From JBBDUG01 sp040904025 (GTDB taxonomy: Bacteria; Patescibacteriota; Minisyncoccia; Phycocordibacterales; SW-6-46-9), in NCBI GenBank assembly GCA_040904025.1, contig JBBDUG010000009.1:1-46698 (forward strand): a stretch of 46,698 nt of DNA. The letters are read 5' to 3'. The notes beneath the pieces are model-generated. The model made no database searches. It saw only the letters and a list, made by a program, of their open reading frames with translations, and was not told the DNA's origin. The position numbers and the translations under genes are program-made. Position 1 is the first letter of the stretch. The number at the start of each line of letters is the position of its first letter. Below, piece by piece: positions 7,848 through 14,923 of the stretch.

Positions 7848-8435
7848 TTAACTATCTTTTTTCTTACTTCTTCTATATCTTAAATCCTTTCCCCACACAT
7901 CATCTGCTATCTTTAAGATGTCTCGATATCCATCAGAGCCCGTACGTAGTTCATTTGAAATATTATTCTCTGAAGAAAATACATATACCTTTTTATTCTT
8001 TTGTCGAATATATGAAATTAACGCCAAAAAATCAGAGTCACCGGTGAAAAAGACAGCTGTATCATAGTTCTCCATATGACCAACTACATCTATTGTGAGT
8101 TCAACGTCCATATCTCCTTTTTCGATGATATATTCTCCTTCCTCAGAATCAGCTCTTATCCTTTTAAGTGGTTTTTTCCTCACCGTAAAATTTACTCCTT
8201 TCTTAAGAAAAGTAAAAAAACGATGCTTTCCATCCAAATCATAATCTCTGGTTCCATCCGCTGGATACGCAGAATAATAAAATATTTTTAATTCAGAGGG
8301 ATCAAATGTGTCTTTCAGGAACTGTTTTAATTTTTCATAATCAAACCATTTTCCTTTGGATTTTTGAACATCCCATATATTAGCCGCGTCTATAAATACA
8401 TATACACGTCCACCTGTCTTTAGGGACTTTGACAT
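7848..8435 (-). CDS. NYN-domain protein (PIN-like nuclease fold, LabA/DUF88 family)
   Basis: Predicted RNA-acting nuclease-fold protein of 195 residues. The NYN acid residues are visible: VYVFIDAANIWD (Asp and Asn of strand 1), KGDMDVELTIDVVGH in the middle, and FFTGDSDFLALISYI near 125-140. The family binds a metal and usually cleaves RNA; no partner domain is attached. The frame continues to a TTG at 8453, but that region contains TATAAT exactly 6 nt before ATG 8435. The ATG (MSKSLKTGGRV) is therefore preferred. The C-terminus is very basic (RYRRSKKKDS), consistent with nucleic-acid binding. It stands alone between murA and a divergent PEGA gene. Confidence 0.85.
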   Translation of the reverse strand: MSKSLKTGGRVYVFIDAANIWDVQKSKGKWFDYEKLKQFLKDTFDPSELKIFYYSAYPADGTRDYDLDGKHRFFTFLKKGVNFTVRKKPLKRIRADSEEGEYIIEKGDMDVELTIDVVGHMENYDTAVFFTGDSDFLALISYIRQKNKKVYVFSSENNISNELRTGSDGYRDILKIADDVWGKDLRYRRSKKKDS

Positions 8436-8441
8436 ATATTT

Positions 8442-8447
8442 ATTATA
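8442..8447 (-). promoter_or_regulatory. -10 box of the NYN gene, leaderless type
   Basis: TATAAT on the minus strand, 6 nt before ATG 8435. No convincing -35. Confidence 0.55.
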
Positions 8448-8511
8448 CAACACAACGTACCATCAGATGCACTCTCGTAGAGTGAACCCTAAAACTTACC
8501 ACAACCCCTTC

Positions 8512-8540
8512 TTTACACCATCCCCCTTTTTTGCGACTAT
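8512..8540 (+). promoter_or_regulatory. Promoter TTTACA-17-GACTAT of the PEGA gene
   Basis: -35 at 8512-8517 and -10 at 8535-8540; the ATG at 8547 follows after 6 nt. This favours 8547 over the ATG at 8541. Confidence 0.45.
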
Positions 8541-8546
8541 ATGCGT

Positions 8547-9305
8547 ATGAAAACAACAGACTTCCACGACGTTCTCGATGAATACAGAAAACCTCTCCTT
8601 GTAACTGGAGCGGCTCTTGCCCTTATCCTCGCCGCATTATTCTCCACTGATCTGCGTCAGACACAGGTGACACTCACCGTTCCTGTTCCCGGGAGTGCTG
8701 TATTGGTGGACAATGCGCTGCACGGTACAACTAATAATCCTTCCCAAAAAGTTGAACTCTCATTAACTCCCGGCCTGCACATGATCCTGATTGCAGTAGA
8801 TGACCGCCATCCGTGGACAAAGGAGATCACACTCTCCCCGGGAGAGCGTGAAGAACTCCTTGTCTTTAATTTCCCCGAGAAGTCCTTCTCAGAGCCGGTT
8901 GCATCTGATCATCCCGCACAGAGCTATACCCCCTCAGCAGAACCTATCAAGGAGATTGTCTCTGCCGACGGCAATGTCAGACTTGAGAGTGATGGGGGTA
9001 TCCTTCGTGCTCATTGGATCGGTGATTCATCTGATATGCTCTCTGCATTCTGCTTTGAGGGCAGTTGCAATGAGACAATCACTATCCTTGAGTCAGTACG
9101 AAAGATTGAGGATATTGGATTTCTAGATACACAGGGTCGCATCGCGCTTTTCGTATCAAGCGGCAATGTATATGCACTTGAGCTCAACACCGAAGGGACA
9201 CAAAACTTCCAGCCGATCTATGTCGGCACTGCCCCCCGTCTCGTCCCCGCCGATGACGGAATCTATGTTCGAGATGACGGGGAGCTTCGTCGTATCGCCT
9301 TATAA
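8547..9305 (+). CDS. PEGA-domain membrane-anchored protein
   Basis: A 252-residue protein with a short cytoplasmic N-terminus (MKTTDFHDVLDEYRKP) and one TM helix (about 15-35, LLVTGAALALILAALF). An extracellular PEGA domain follows (about 42-110: VTLTVPVPGSAVLVDN, then LTPGLHMILIAVDDRHPW). PEGA domains occur in surface proteins and probably bind wall or matrix components. The C-terminal half (about 130-252) has beta-propeller-like strands without a clear family. There are two cysteines close together (CFEGSC). The start at 8547 rather than 8541 is chosen from the promoter spacing. The stop is 1 nt before the priA-like ATG, so the two genes are coupled. Confidence 0.75.
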   Translation: MKTTDFHDVLDEYRKPLLVTGAALALILAALFSTDLRQTQVTLTVPVPGSAVLVDNALHGTTNNPSQKVELSLTPGLHMILIAVDDRHPWTKEITLSPGEREELLVFNFPEKSFSEPVASDHPAQSYTPSAEPIKEIVSADGNVRLESDGGILRAHWIGDSSDMLSAFCFEGSCNETITILESVRKIEDIGFLDTQGRIALFVSSGNVYALELNTEGTQNFQPIYVGTAPRLVPADDGIYVRDDGELRRIAL

Positions 9306-9306
9306 C

Positions 9307-11151
9307 ATGAATACCAAAATGCACGTTATCACGCTCGCGCCCATTGTACGCGCTTCTGCGAGTACTCTTTCATATTTCTCCCCTATTTCATATCCCAAAG
9401 GTGCGGTAATACAGGTTCCTGTCCGCTCAAAAACACACGATGCGGTTGTTCTCGATTCTGAACCAGCAGCGGCACTTAAAACCGAACTGCGAAATGCCGA
9501 CTATACTCTTCGAAAGATCCCAGAGACAACACCTAAATATGCAACTAATCTCCTCTTCCTCCAGGCACTCTCGGAGATCTCCGAGCACACCACTGCAGGT
9601 ATGGGAGCCCTACTTAAAACCGCCCTGCCACAGGTTGCATTTCAAACTCTCGAGGAGAAGGAACCAAAAGTATCACGAGGGGATCAATTTGAATATCAAT
9701 ATTTCCAGAATCTCTCTGGAGCACGTCGAGAATTCTTTAAAAATCATATTCGTGCCTCTTTTGCAGATGGAAGATCCATCTTCATTCTTGCTCCAACATC
9801 ACAGAAGGTGGAGCAATTGGGAATGACACTCTCTCGCGGTATTGGGAAGCACACATTCATCCTCCACGGAAAACTCTCGGCAAAACGAAAGCGGGATGTA
9901 TGGAATGCAGCACGAGAGCATGAACACCCCGCTCTGATCATCAGCACCCCCCACTTTCTTGCACTCCCGCGAAAAGATCTAGGAACCATCATCCTAGAGG
10001 ATGAAGGGTCTGATATGTATGAAGCCCGTGAACGCCCCTTTCTTGATTTTCGCCACCTTGCCCGAGAATATGCACGTCTGTTAAAAATCAAATGTATTGC
10101 AGCAGATACACTCGTTCGCGCAGAGGTTGTAGAGGAGACAACACCATCTGATGGATCCCGCTCAGTATACCCCTCCGCAACATCTTCAAGCATCATTGAT
10201 ATGAATACATACACCACAGAAGGAGAAGGCTTTAGGATATTTTCACCTGAGGTTGAGAATGTACTCAAGAAGAGCAATAAAGAAAAGATTATTTTGTATG
10301 TCACACGACGCGGCACCTATCCCCTCACACAGTGCAATGACTGCGGCACTATCGTGAAATGCAAAAAGTGCAACTACCCCCTGGTCCTCTATGAAAAGAA
10401 AGGAAAGAACACGTATAGATGCCACATGTGTAATCGAACATACGGCACAGACATCAGATGCCACAATTGTCACGGATGGCGACTTTCCCTCTACGGCATT
10501 GGACATGACCGAGTTCGACAGGAGGTGGAAAAATATGTCCCTGATTCTCCTCTCTTTGTTCTTGATGAGAAGCCAGAGGAGAAAAAGGCACTCGTTGAAA
10601 AATTTGAAGCCGAAAAAAGCGGCATACTCATAACTCTCTCCTCAGGACTCGAATACATCACCACAGCAGTTGATACAGTTGCGGTTATATCTATAGATCC
10701 TCTCTTTGCTATACCAGATATTGGAATATCAGAGAAGATCGCTCGACTACTCCTCGAGTTGCGTGCACGTGCACAAAAGAAATTTCTAATACAGACCCGC
10801 AATGCTGATGAAGCGGTACTTGAATATGTACAACGAGGGGATCTGACAGGATTCTCGGAGAATGAACTTGCTGATCGCAAGAAATTTAATCTGCCTCCAT
10901 ACACGCGGTTTATAAAACTACGGTGGAGTGGACGAGGCGCAACGGGAGTTGAGAAGAAGGTGCGGAGGATACTAGAGCCGTATTCTCCCGACATATACTC
11001 CTCCTTCTATCGCACACCAAAGGGTGCACGGATATATAATGCACTCATATCCCTCGACCGAGACAAATGGCCGGATGAGGATTTAGCACAGAGACTTAAG
11101 GGACTTCCCCGATCAGTGGGTGTGAATGTAGATCCTGTCAGTATTATCTAG
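9307..11151 (+). CDS. priA: PriA-like protein with degenerate helicase motifs
   Basis: The 614-residue protein has the PriA layout: an N-terminal DNA-binding region (about 1-110), a helicase lobe (about 120-260), zinc fingers (about 340-390) and a C-terminal lobe. All eight zinc cysteines are present as four CxxC pairs (CNDCG, CKKC, CHMC, CHNC). The ATPase motifs are lost. Where PriA has GVTGSGKTEVY this protein has FQNLSGARREFF, DEEH is replaced by EDEGSDMY, and the GSATPS and QxxGRxGR motifs are absent. It should therefore be unable to hydrolyse ATP or unwind DNA, but could still bind forks or load the replisome. The start ATG at 9307 lies just after the PEGA stop; the frame extends upstream only into that gene. 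The symbol denotes homology, not proven helicase function. Confidence 0.85.
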   Translation: MNTKMHVITLAPIVRASASTLSYFSPISYPKGAVIQVPVRSKTHDAVVLDSEPAAALKTELRNADYTLRKIPETTPKYATNLLFLQALSEISEHTTAGMGALLKTALPQVAFQTLEEKEPKVSRGDQFEYQYFQNLSGARREFFKNHIRASFADGRSIFILAPTSQKVEQLGMTLSRGIGKHTFILHGKLSAKRKRDVWNAAREHEHPALIISTPHFLALPRKDLGTIILEDEGSDMYEARERPFLDFRHLAREYARLLKIKCIAADTLVRAEVVEETTPSDGSRSVYPSATSSSIIDMNTYTTEGEGFRIFSPEVENVLKKSNKEKIILYVTRRGTYPLTQCNDCGTIVKCKKCNYPLVLYEKKGKNTYRCHMCNRTYGTDIRCHNCHGWRLSLYGIGHDRVRQEVEKYVPDSPLFVLDEKPEEKKALVEKFEAEKSGILITLSSGLEYITTAVDTVAVISIDPLFAIPDIGISEKIARLLLELRARAQKKFLIQTRNADEAVLEYVQRGDLTGFSENELADRKKFNLPPYTRFIKLRWSGRGATGVEKKVRRILEPYSPDIYSSFYRTPKGARIYNALISLDRDKWPDEDLAQRLKGLPRSVGVNVDPVSII

Positions 11152-11166
11152 TCTCATCTCCTCTCA

Positions 11167-11172
11167 TATGAT
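11167..11172 (+). promoter_or_regulatory. -10 box of def, leaderless type
   Basis: TATGAT is followed by 6 nt (ATTGTC) and the def ATG at 11179. The gap after the priA-like gene is only 27 nt, so read-through transcription is also possible. Confidence 0.45.
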
Positions 11173-11178
11173 ATTGTC

Positions 11179-11694
11179 ATGACAATGACATCTATTGTAC
11201 AAAAAGGAGACGATGTGCTGCAGAGAAAGGCTGTAGAGGTCGATCCCCGTGATATTGGAACAGAAAAGATTGACTCTATAATCTCCCGTATGAACGAAGC
11301 TTTGGACGGAGAAGAGGATGGGGTTGCCATTGCAGCACCGCAGATCGGTGAATCTGTGCACATCTTCATCGTCTCACGAAAAGTCTTTGAGGACCGCGGT
11401 GATGGAAAAGATGAGAATATGGTATTTATAAATCCCGAGATAGTGAAGCGTTCAAAAAGCACAGAATGGATGGAAGAGGGATGCCTTTCTGTCCGCTGGT
11501 GGTATGGCGAGGTAGAGCGACATACTCAAATCACACTGCGGGCCATCAGTGAAGAAGGTGAGGCCTTTGAGATGGGAGCTAGTGGATTGCTCGCACAGAT
11601 ATTCCAACACGAAACTGATCATTTAAAGGGAAGGCTTTTTGATGAAAATGCACGGAATTTGAAAGAGATAACACCTGAGAATCATGATGGATAA
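11179..11694 (+). CDS. def: Peptide deformylase
   Basis: Metalloenzyme that removes the N-formyl group from new proteins. The 171 residues contain all three family motifs: GVAIAAPQIG near 49-58 (motif 1), EGCLSV near 98-103 with the metal-binding Cys (motif 2), and QHETDHLKG near 136-144 with the two His ligands and catalytic Glu (motif 3). Length is typical. The last 11 nt overlap fmt, which makes the substrate of the cycle (formyl-Met-tRNA), so the two enzymes of the formylation cycle are coupled. Confidence 0.96.
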   Translation: MTMTSIVQKGDDVLQRKAVEVDPRDIGTEKIDSIISRMNEALDGEEDGVAIAAPQIGESVHIFIVSRKVFEDRGDGKDENMVFINPEIVKRSKSTEWMEEGCLSVRWWYGEVERHTQITLRAISEEGEAFEMGASGLLAQIFQHETDHLKGRLFDENARNLKEITPENHDG

Positions 11695-12541
11695 TCCTCG
11701 ATTTGTATTCTTTGGCACCCCTGACATGGGGGTATATGTACTTGAGGAGCTCGAGAAGAGAGGCTTTCTCCCTTCTCTTGTTGTTACTGCACCTGATAGG
11801 CCACAGGGGCGAGGTATGGTACTGCAAGCTCCACCGGTAAAGGAATGGGCTCAATCACACAATATCCCTGTATTTCAGCCAGAACGACTTGATACATCCG
11901 CGGTAGAGAAACTCGAAGAGATGCGCCCATGGGATCTCTTTGTTGTTGCCGCATACGGGAAGATAATTCCACAACCAGTTATAGACATCCCCCGGAGAGG
12001 AATATTGAATGTACACCCATCCCTTCTCCCCCGCTTTCGCGGTGCATCTCCAATACAATCACAGATACTTGAAGATGAACAAGATGTTGGAGTAACTATT
12101 ATGCTCATCGATGAAAAACTCGATCATGGACCGATTGTTGCACAATCACGGGTGGAGATACCAGAATGGCCCCCTAAAGCCTCAGAGTTAGAGGAGATAC
12201 TAGCGCGAGAAGGTGGCAAGATTCTTGCAGAGAGTATACCCGGGTGGCTCCCAGGTGCTATTGAAGCACAAAAGCAGGATCACGAGAAAGCGACGCTAAC
12301 AAAAAAGATATCAAAAGAAGATGGAGAGATAGATCTCTCGGATGATCCGTATACAAACTATCTAAAGATACAGGCATTTGATGTATGGCCACGCACATAC
12401 TTCTTCCATGGAGAAGAAAAAATGCGTGTGATTATTACCGAAGCAGAATATACAGATGGAAAGTTGGAGATAAAGAAAGTCATCCCCGCCGGGAAAGCGG
12501 AGATGACATACGATGAGTTTATACGAGGATTCGGGAATTAA
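11684..12541 (+). CDS. fmt: Methionyl-tRNA formyltransferase
   Basis: Transfers the formyl group from 10-formyl-THF to initiator Met-tRNA. The protein has 285 residues, slightly shorter than the usual 310. The catalytic domain shows FFGTPDMGVYVLEEL near 9-23, the folate and catalytic segment LNVHPSLLPRFRGASP near 107-122, and the catalytic Asp in EKLDHGPIV near 145. The C-terminal tRNA-binding domain is trimmed. It starts with two ATG codons inside the end of def, so the exact start may be 11684 or 11687. It converges on the minus-strand gene at 12538 with a 4-nt tail overlap. Confidence 0.94.
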   Translation: MMDNPRFVFFGTPDMGVYVLEELEKRGFLPSLVVTAPDRPQGRGMVLQAPPVKEWAQSHNIPVFQPERLDTSAVEKLEEMRPWDLFVVAAYGKIIPQPVIDIPRRGILNVHPSLLPRFRGASPIQSQILEDEQDVGVTIMLIDEKLDHGPIVAQSRVEIPEWPPKASELEEILAREGGKILAESIPGWLPGAIEAQKQDHEKATLTKKISKEDGEIDLSDDPYTNYLKIQAFDVWPRTYFFHGEEKMRVIITEAEYTDGKLEIKKVIPAGKAEMTYDEFIRGFGN

Positions 12542-12717
12542 TTCTGATTCCCAAACGCTTTTTCATATCGTTGATCTTGCACCTCTGCAAGTTCTTCAGT
12601 GCTTGAGTATGCATTCTCTATTGCAACCATAATGGAGAGGAACATGACACCCGAAACAAGAACGAACATAATCCAGGTTGCTATACTTTCTTTTATTGTC
12701 TTTTGAATTATGCTCAT
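12538..12717 (-). CDS. Small single-pass membrane protein coupled to hpf
   Basis: A 59-residue ORF starting MSIIQKTIKESIATWIMFVL. It has one strong TM helix (about 14-34) and an acidic C-terminal tail (ENAYSSTEELAEVQDQRYEK). The ATG overlaps the hpf stop as ATGA, a classical coupling arrangement. No recognisable family. The stop overlaps the fmt stop region on the other strand by 4 nt. Coupling and a clean TM profile support a real gene, but no homology evidence is available. Confidence 0.6.
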   Translation of the reverse strand: MSIIQKTIKESIATWIMFVLVSGVMFLSIMVAIENAYSSTEELAEVQDQRYEKAFGNQN

Positions 12718-13094
12718 GAATCTGATCTAAATCGAGTTATCGTTCTTTTAACTACTCGTGCTCCACGCCGCATGAGTGTCTCTTTCTTCCCCTTCTTCTT
12801 TCGTACTTCCCGTACTATTTCATCCACAGCAGTATCAATTGCGGCATAGAGGTCATCTTTTTGAGCATCCGAGAAGACATATCCCTCGGACATATGCATC
12901 CCTATTTTAGCATAGAAGATATCTCCGGAATGCTGGTCAGGAACCTCTTTTCCAATCTCTATATCTGCCTGTGCGCTCGTATCCTCTTTATCAATTAGCT
13001 TATCAATCTTTGAGAGACGTTTCTCAATGTAGTCTGATATTGCAGGGGTAAGGTCAATATGATGTGTTTTTGTTGAGGAAATTTGAAGTGTCAT
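12714..13094 (-). CDS. hpf: Ribosome hibernation promoting factor (short form)
   Basis: YfiA/HPF family protein that parks inactive 70S ribosomes. The 126-residue sequence begins MTLQISSTKTHHIDLTPAIS. It has the beta-alpha-beta-beta-beta-alpha fold pattern: a KIDKLIDKE helix end, ADIEIGKEV, YAKIGMHMSEGYVFS, then a KDDLYAAIDTAVDEIVREV helix followed by a basic tail. The long-form C-terminal dimerisation domain is missing, so it resembles short HPF or YfiA. TATAAT stands 8 nt before the ATG, suggesting a leaderless transcript. It is followed by the coupled small membrane protein. Confidence 0.9.
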   Translation of the reverse strand: MTLQISSTKTHHIDLTPAISDYIEKRLSKIDKLIDKEDTSAQADIEIGKEVPDQHSGDIFYAKIGMHMSEGYVFSDAQKDDLYAAIDTAVDEIVREVRKKKGKKETLMRRGARVVKRTITRFRSDS

Positions 13095-13102
13095 ATATTT
13101 AT

Positions 13103-13108
13103 ATTATA
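13103..13108 (-). promoter_or_regulatory. -10 box of hpf, leaderless type
   Basis: Perfect TATAAT on the minus strand, 8 nt before the hpf ATG. Confidence 0.55.
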
Positions 13109-13115
13109 CCGAGAA

Positions 13116-13343
13116 TTAATCATCTATGTGGAGAATCTTGTGTGGAGAACGAGTGCCGGAGACAATGCGGATATTGGTAGTCTTTCCGTTTTTGCTAAAG
13201 AACGAGCGGACACATTCGATGACTCGCTTATTTGCCCGTCCATCCTGTGCCGCCTCGCGCACAAAGACATCAAAGGAGTCTTCTGATGTTTGAACGAGTC
13301 GTTCTTCACTCGCACCTGGATATACATGTACCTTTATATGCAT
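13116..13343 (-). CDS. DUF167 (YggU-like) protein
   Basis: A 75-residue protein of the DUF167/YggU family, whose function is unknown. Visible signatures are MHIKVHVYPGASEERLV at the start (family: V.V.PgA...), DSFDVFVREAAQDGRANKRV in the middle (family: l.apP.dGkAN..l) and the IRIVSGTRSPHKIL end (family: v.i.sG..sr.K.v.i). Length is typical. Its ATG overlaps the stop of an upstream short ORF (TAATG). A role in nucleic-acid binding has been guessed for the family but not shown. Confidence 0.88.
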   Translation of the reverse strand: MHIKVHVYPGASEERLVQTSEDSFDVFVREAAQDGRANKRVIECVRSFFSKNGKTTNIRIVSGTRSPHKILHIDD

Positions 13344-13608
13344 TATTCCACCCTATCATATCGTCCGATAAGAATGGCCTCTTCAATAATATGTCCTTCC
13401 ATTGCTGCATAGACATCTTGCTTTATTGTCCCCTCTTCAAATACTGAGCTTGTGAGTTGGATTGTGGTGTTGGTCATATTCTCAGATTGATTAGGTATGG
13501 TGTTATTTGGGGACGAGTTGGTAAGGGTGAGTATTACCGCTATTACGACAACAACAATGATTCCTAATTATTGCAAGCTTTTGGTTTATATCCCTTATAG
13601 TATATCAT
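13343..13608 (-). pseudogene. Small membrane-anchored ORF with broken or non-ATG start
   Basis: The minus strand from about 13561 to 13343 reads a hydrophobic helix (IIVVVVIAVILTLTNSS), then NQSENMTNTTIQLTSS, and ends in YDRVE before a TAA overlapping the DUF167 ATG. No ATG precedes the helix in this frame; a TAA lies just upstream. ATT at 13558 would be a rare start. In another frame, ATG 13608 gives MIYYKGYKPKACNN and stops at TAG right where the helix begins. One indel would join them into a normal membrane-anchored protein, so this is probably a frameshifted gene or a sequencing error. The family is unknown. Confidence 0.4.
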
Positions 13609-13612
13609 TCGG

Positions 13613-13640
13613 TTGCAGCTTGGGCTGTATCTGATATCAT
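13613..13640 (+). promoter_or_regulatory. Probable promoter of tRNA-Asn
   Basis: TTGCAG (13613-13618), 16 bp, TATCAT (13635-13640). The short leader contains a CTGTC-TTTT-GACAG hairpin just before the tRNA, which could mark processing. Confidence 0.35.
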
Positions 13641-13667
13641 TCTCCCTGTCTTTTGACAGACGAATAT

Positions 13668-13742
13668 TCCGCGGTAGCTCAATGGTAGAGCAATCGGCTG
13701 TTAACCGATAGGTTGCAGGTTCGAATCCCGCCCGCGGAGCCA
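13668..13742 (+). tRNA. tRNA-Asn (anticodon GTT)
   Basis: The acceptor arms TCCGCGG and CCGCGGA pair fully; the D arm is GCTC...GAGC. The anticodon stem ATCGG/CCGAT encloses loop CTGTTAA with anticodon GTT. The T loop is TTCGAAT, with an A-C mismatch in the T stem. Discriminator G and an encoded CCA end at 13742. It lies immediately left of the repeat-delimited gene array, a position typical for integration sites. Confidence 0.95.
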
Positions 13743-13749
13743 AACAATA

Positions 13750-14280
13750 TTAGTTACCTAAATACTCAAAAAGAACCTTATACTCAGCTGTATGATCAAC
13801 TAGATCTTCTTTTCTTTCTTTCACCCACTTCTTTAATTCCTTAATATCTATCCATTTTACATATTGCACCTCTTCTTTTTGAACAGAGATATCATCTATT
13901 GATATGTCTTTTTTGATTATATAGATATCATTGTGTTCATTGTTGATATATGTCCCATCATTTTTCACTGCCTGCTGCTTAACTGTTCCAATATGTATAA
14001 GATCATCTTCTGAGAGATCTATCCCCAACTCTTCTTGAGTTTCTCTTAGTGCGGTTTTCAAAGCTGTCTCACCTGCTGAAACGTGACCCGCGGCTGATAT
14101 ATCGTACATATCAGGACTACTATCTATGTCTTTTGCTCTTCTTTGTAGAAGAACTTGATTATCATTCACCACCCATACATGAGAAGCTCTGTGCCAGTCA
14201 CCGTCGATATGTATTTGTGACTTTGTTTTTTGCTCTCCCGTTGGATTACCATTTTCATCTAGTACATCTATATATTCCAT
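13750..14280 (-). CDS. NUDIX hydrolase (Idi/YfcD-like)
   Basis: A 176-residue NUDIX protein. The Nudix box is complete near residues 64-86: GHVSAGET, then a seven-residue helix, then RETQEELGI. The N-terminus (EYIDVLDENGNPTGEQKTKS, then HRASHVWVVN) is that of the IPP-isomerase-like subfamily, which includes YfcD and other house-cleaning enzymes. The Idi catalytic Cys is not evident, so isomerase activity is unlikely. The substrate is unknown. TAGTAT lies 7 nt before the ATG and shares the wider upstream context CTCTnTGATAGTATA with the minus-strand kinase at 15412-15939. The first hairpin repeat starts 21 nt beyond its start codon, so it may be the first member of the array. Confidence 0.85.
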   Translation of the reverse strand: MEYIDVLDENGNPTGEQKTKSQIHIDGDWHRASHVWVVNDNQVLLQRRAKDIDSSPDMYDISAAGHVSAGETALKTALRETQEELGIDLSEDDLIHIGTVKQQAVKNDGTYINNEHNDIYIIKKDISIDDISVQKEEVQYVKWIDIKELKKWVKERKEDLVDHTAEYKVLFEYLGN

Positions 14281-14287
14281 ATAATCT

Positions 14288-14293
14288 ATACTA
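14288..14293 (-). promoter_or_regulatory. -10 box of the NUDIX gene, leaderless type
   Basis: TAGTAT, 7 nt before the ATG. Identical spacing and similar flanks occur before the kinase gene (15947-15952). Confidence 0.45.
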
Positions 14294-14300
14294 TCAAAGA

Positions 14301-14338
14301 GTTTCGAACTTCGTACAGCGTACAGAGCAATCTTTTAC
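14301..14338 (+). repeat. Array hairpin repeat, copy 1
   Basis: Starts GTTTCGAAC, has the stem CTTCGTAC-AGC-GTACAGAG (one mismatch) and ends CAATCTTTTAC. Confidence 0.8.
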
Positions 14339-14374
14339 TCTAATTAACCAAGATAGTGACTCTGTATTTAAAAC

Positions 14375-14403
14375 TTGACAGACGATAAATATCACCATAT
14401 AAT
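14375..14403 (+). promoter_or_regulatory. Consensus promoter TTGACA-17-TATAAT
   Basis: Both hexamers match the sigma-70 consensus exactly with 17-bp spacing. Transcription from about 14410 gives a leader of about 134 nt before ATG 14544. The leader includes a GCCTGT-GGGA-ACAGGC hairpin. Confidence 0.8.
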
Positions 14404-14543
14404 CAACCACAGATAGTCTTCTCGCCTGTGGGAACAGGCTTATGTATTAACAGAAAGAATCAATGGAAGTAATAAAACAAACTAATGTCAAAACCTAAGT
14501 GGTTTTGTAAAATTCTTCCCTACTAACCAGCCGAAACCACACC

Positions 14544-14789
14544 ATGACACACGCAACGATCGCTCTGCTTCTTGGCCATCTCATCGCAGGTTCTCTTCTT
14601 GGCATTGCCCTATGGGTGAAGGAAACCTCAAGGATATGGTGGTTAATAGCCTCCCTCGCTGTGCTACTCCCAACGAATATCATCCTTTGGGACAAAACTG
14701 CGGAACCGCTCTGGATGGGTCTCCTTCCTCTCATGGGCCCTGTAGGATTGTCTTTCATTGCTCTCCTACTTTGGACTCACGCTGATTAA
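14544..14789 (+). CDS. Small membrane protein, unknown family
   Basis: An 81-residue protein with three predicted TM helices (about 4-24, 32-48 and 56-78). The loops are short and contain KETSR and WDKTAEP. Not recognised. The ATG follows a CACACC context without Shine-Dalgarno. It has a perfect consensus promoter, a long folded leader and its own terminator, so it is an independently and probably strongly expressed unit. Its base composition is richer in GC than the leaderless array genes. It lies between repeat copies 1 and 2. Confidence 0.65.
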   Translation: MTHATIALLLGHLIAGSLLGIALWVKETSRIWWLIASLAVLLPTNIILWDKTAEPLWMGLLPLMGPVGLSFIALLLWTHAD

Positions 14790-14816
14790 AGTGTGGATGT
14801 ACCCTAAACAACCTCA

Positions 14817-14852
14817 CCTCTTCTTAGATTATATCTGGGAAGAGGCTTTTTT
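14817..14852 (+). terminator. Intrinsic terminator after the 14544 gene
   Basis: CCTCTTC (14817-14823) pairs with GAAGAGG (14839-14845), followed by CTTTTTT. The tail TTTTTTATATCAAAC resembles those after 17297 and 19586. Confidence 0.75.
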
Positions 14853-14862
14853 ATATCAAACA

Positions 14863-14893
14863 GCTTTGAACTTCCTGGAGTGTATGGATTCTA
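14863..14893 (+). repeat. Array repeat, degenerate copy 2
   Basis: Keeps GCTTTGAACTTC, identical to copy 4, but the stem and 3' part have decayed. It sits between a terminator and the next gene, like the intact copies. Confidence 0.45.
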
Positions 14894-14911
14894 TAGCGAT
14901 TCCAAAACTGA

Positions 14912-14917
14912 TATACT
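14912..14917 (+). promoter_or_regulatory. -10 box of the 14924 gene, leaderless type
   Basis: TATACT, then 6 nt, then ATG 14924. Confidence 0.5.
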
Positions 14918-14923
14918 TTCTAT

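Noticed and set aside
8436..8453. TTG start extending the NYN protein by six residues
   Set aside because: The extension consists of the TATAAT box and spacer.
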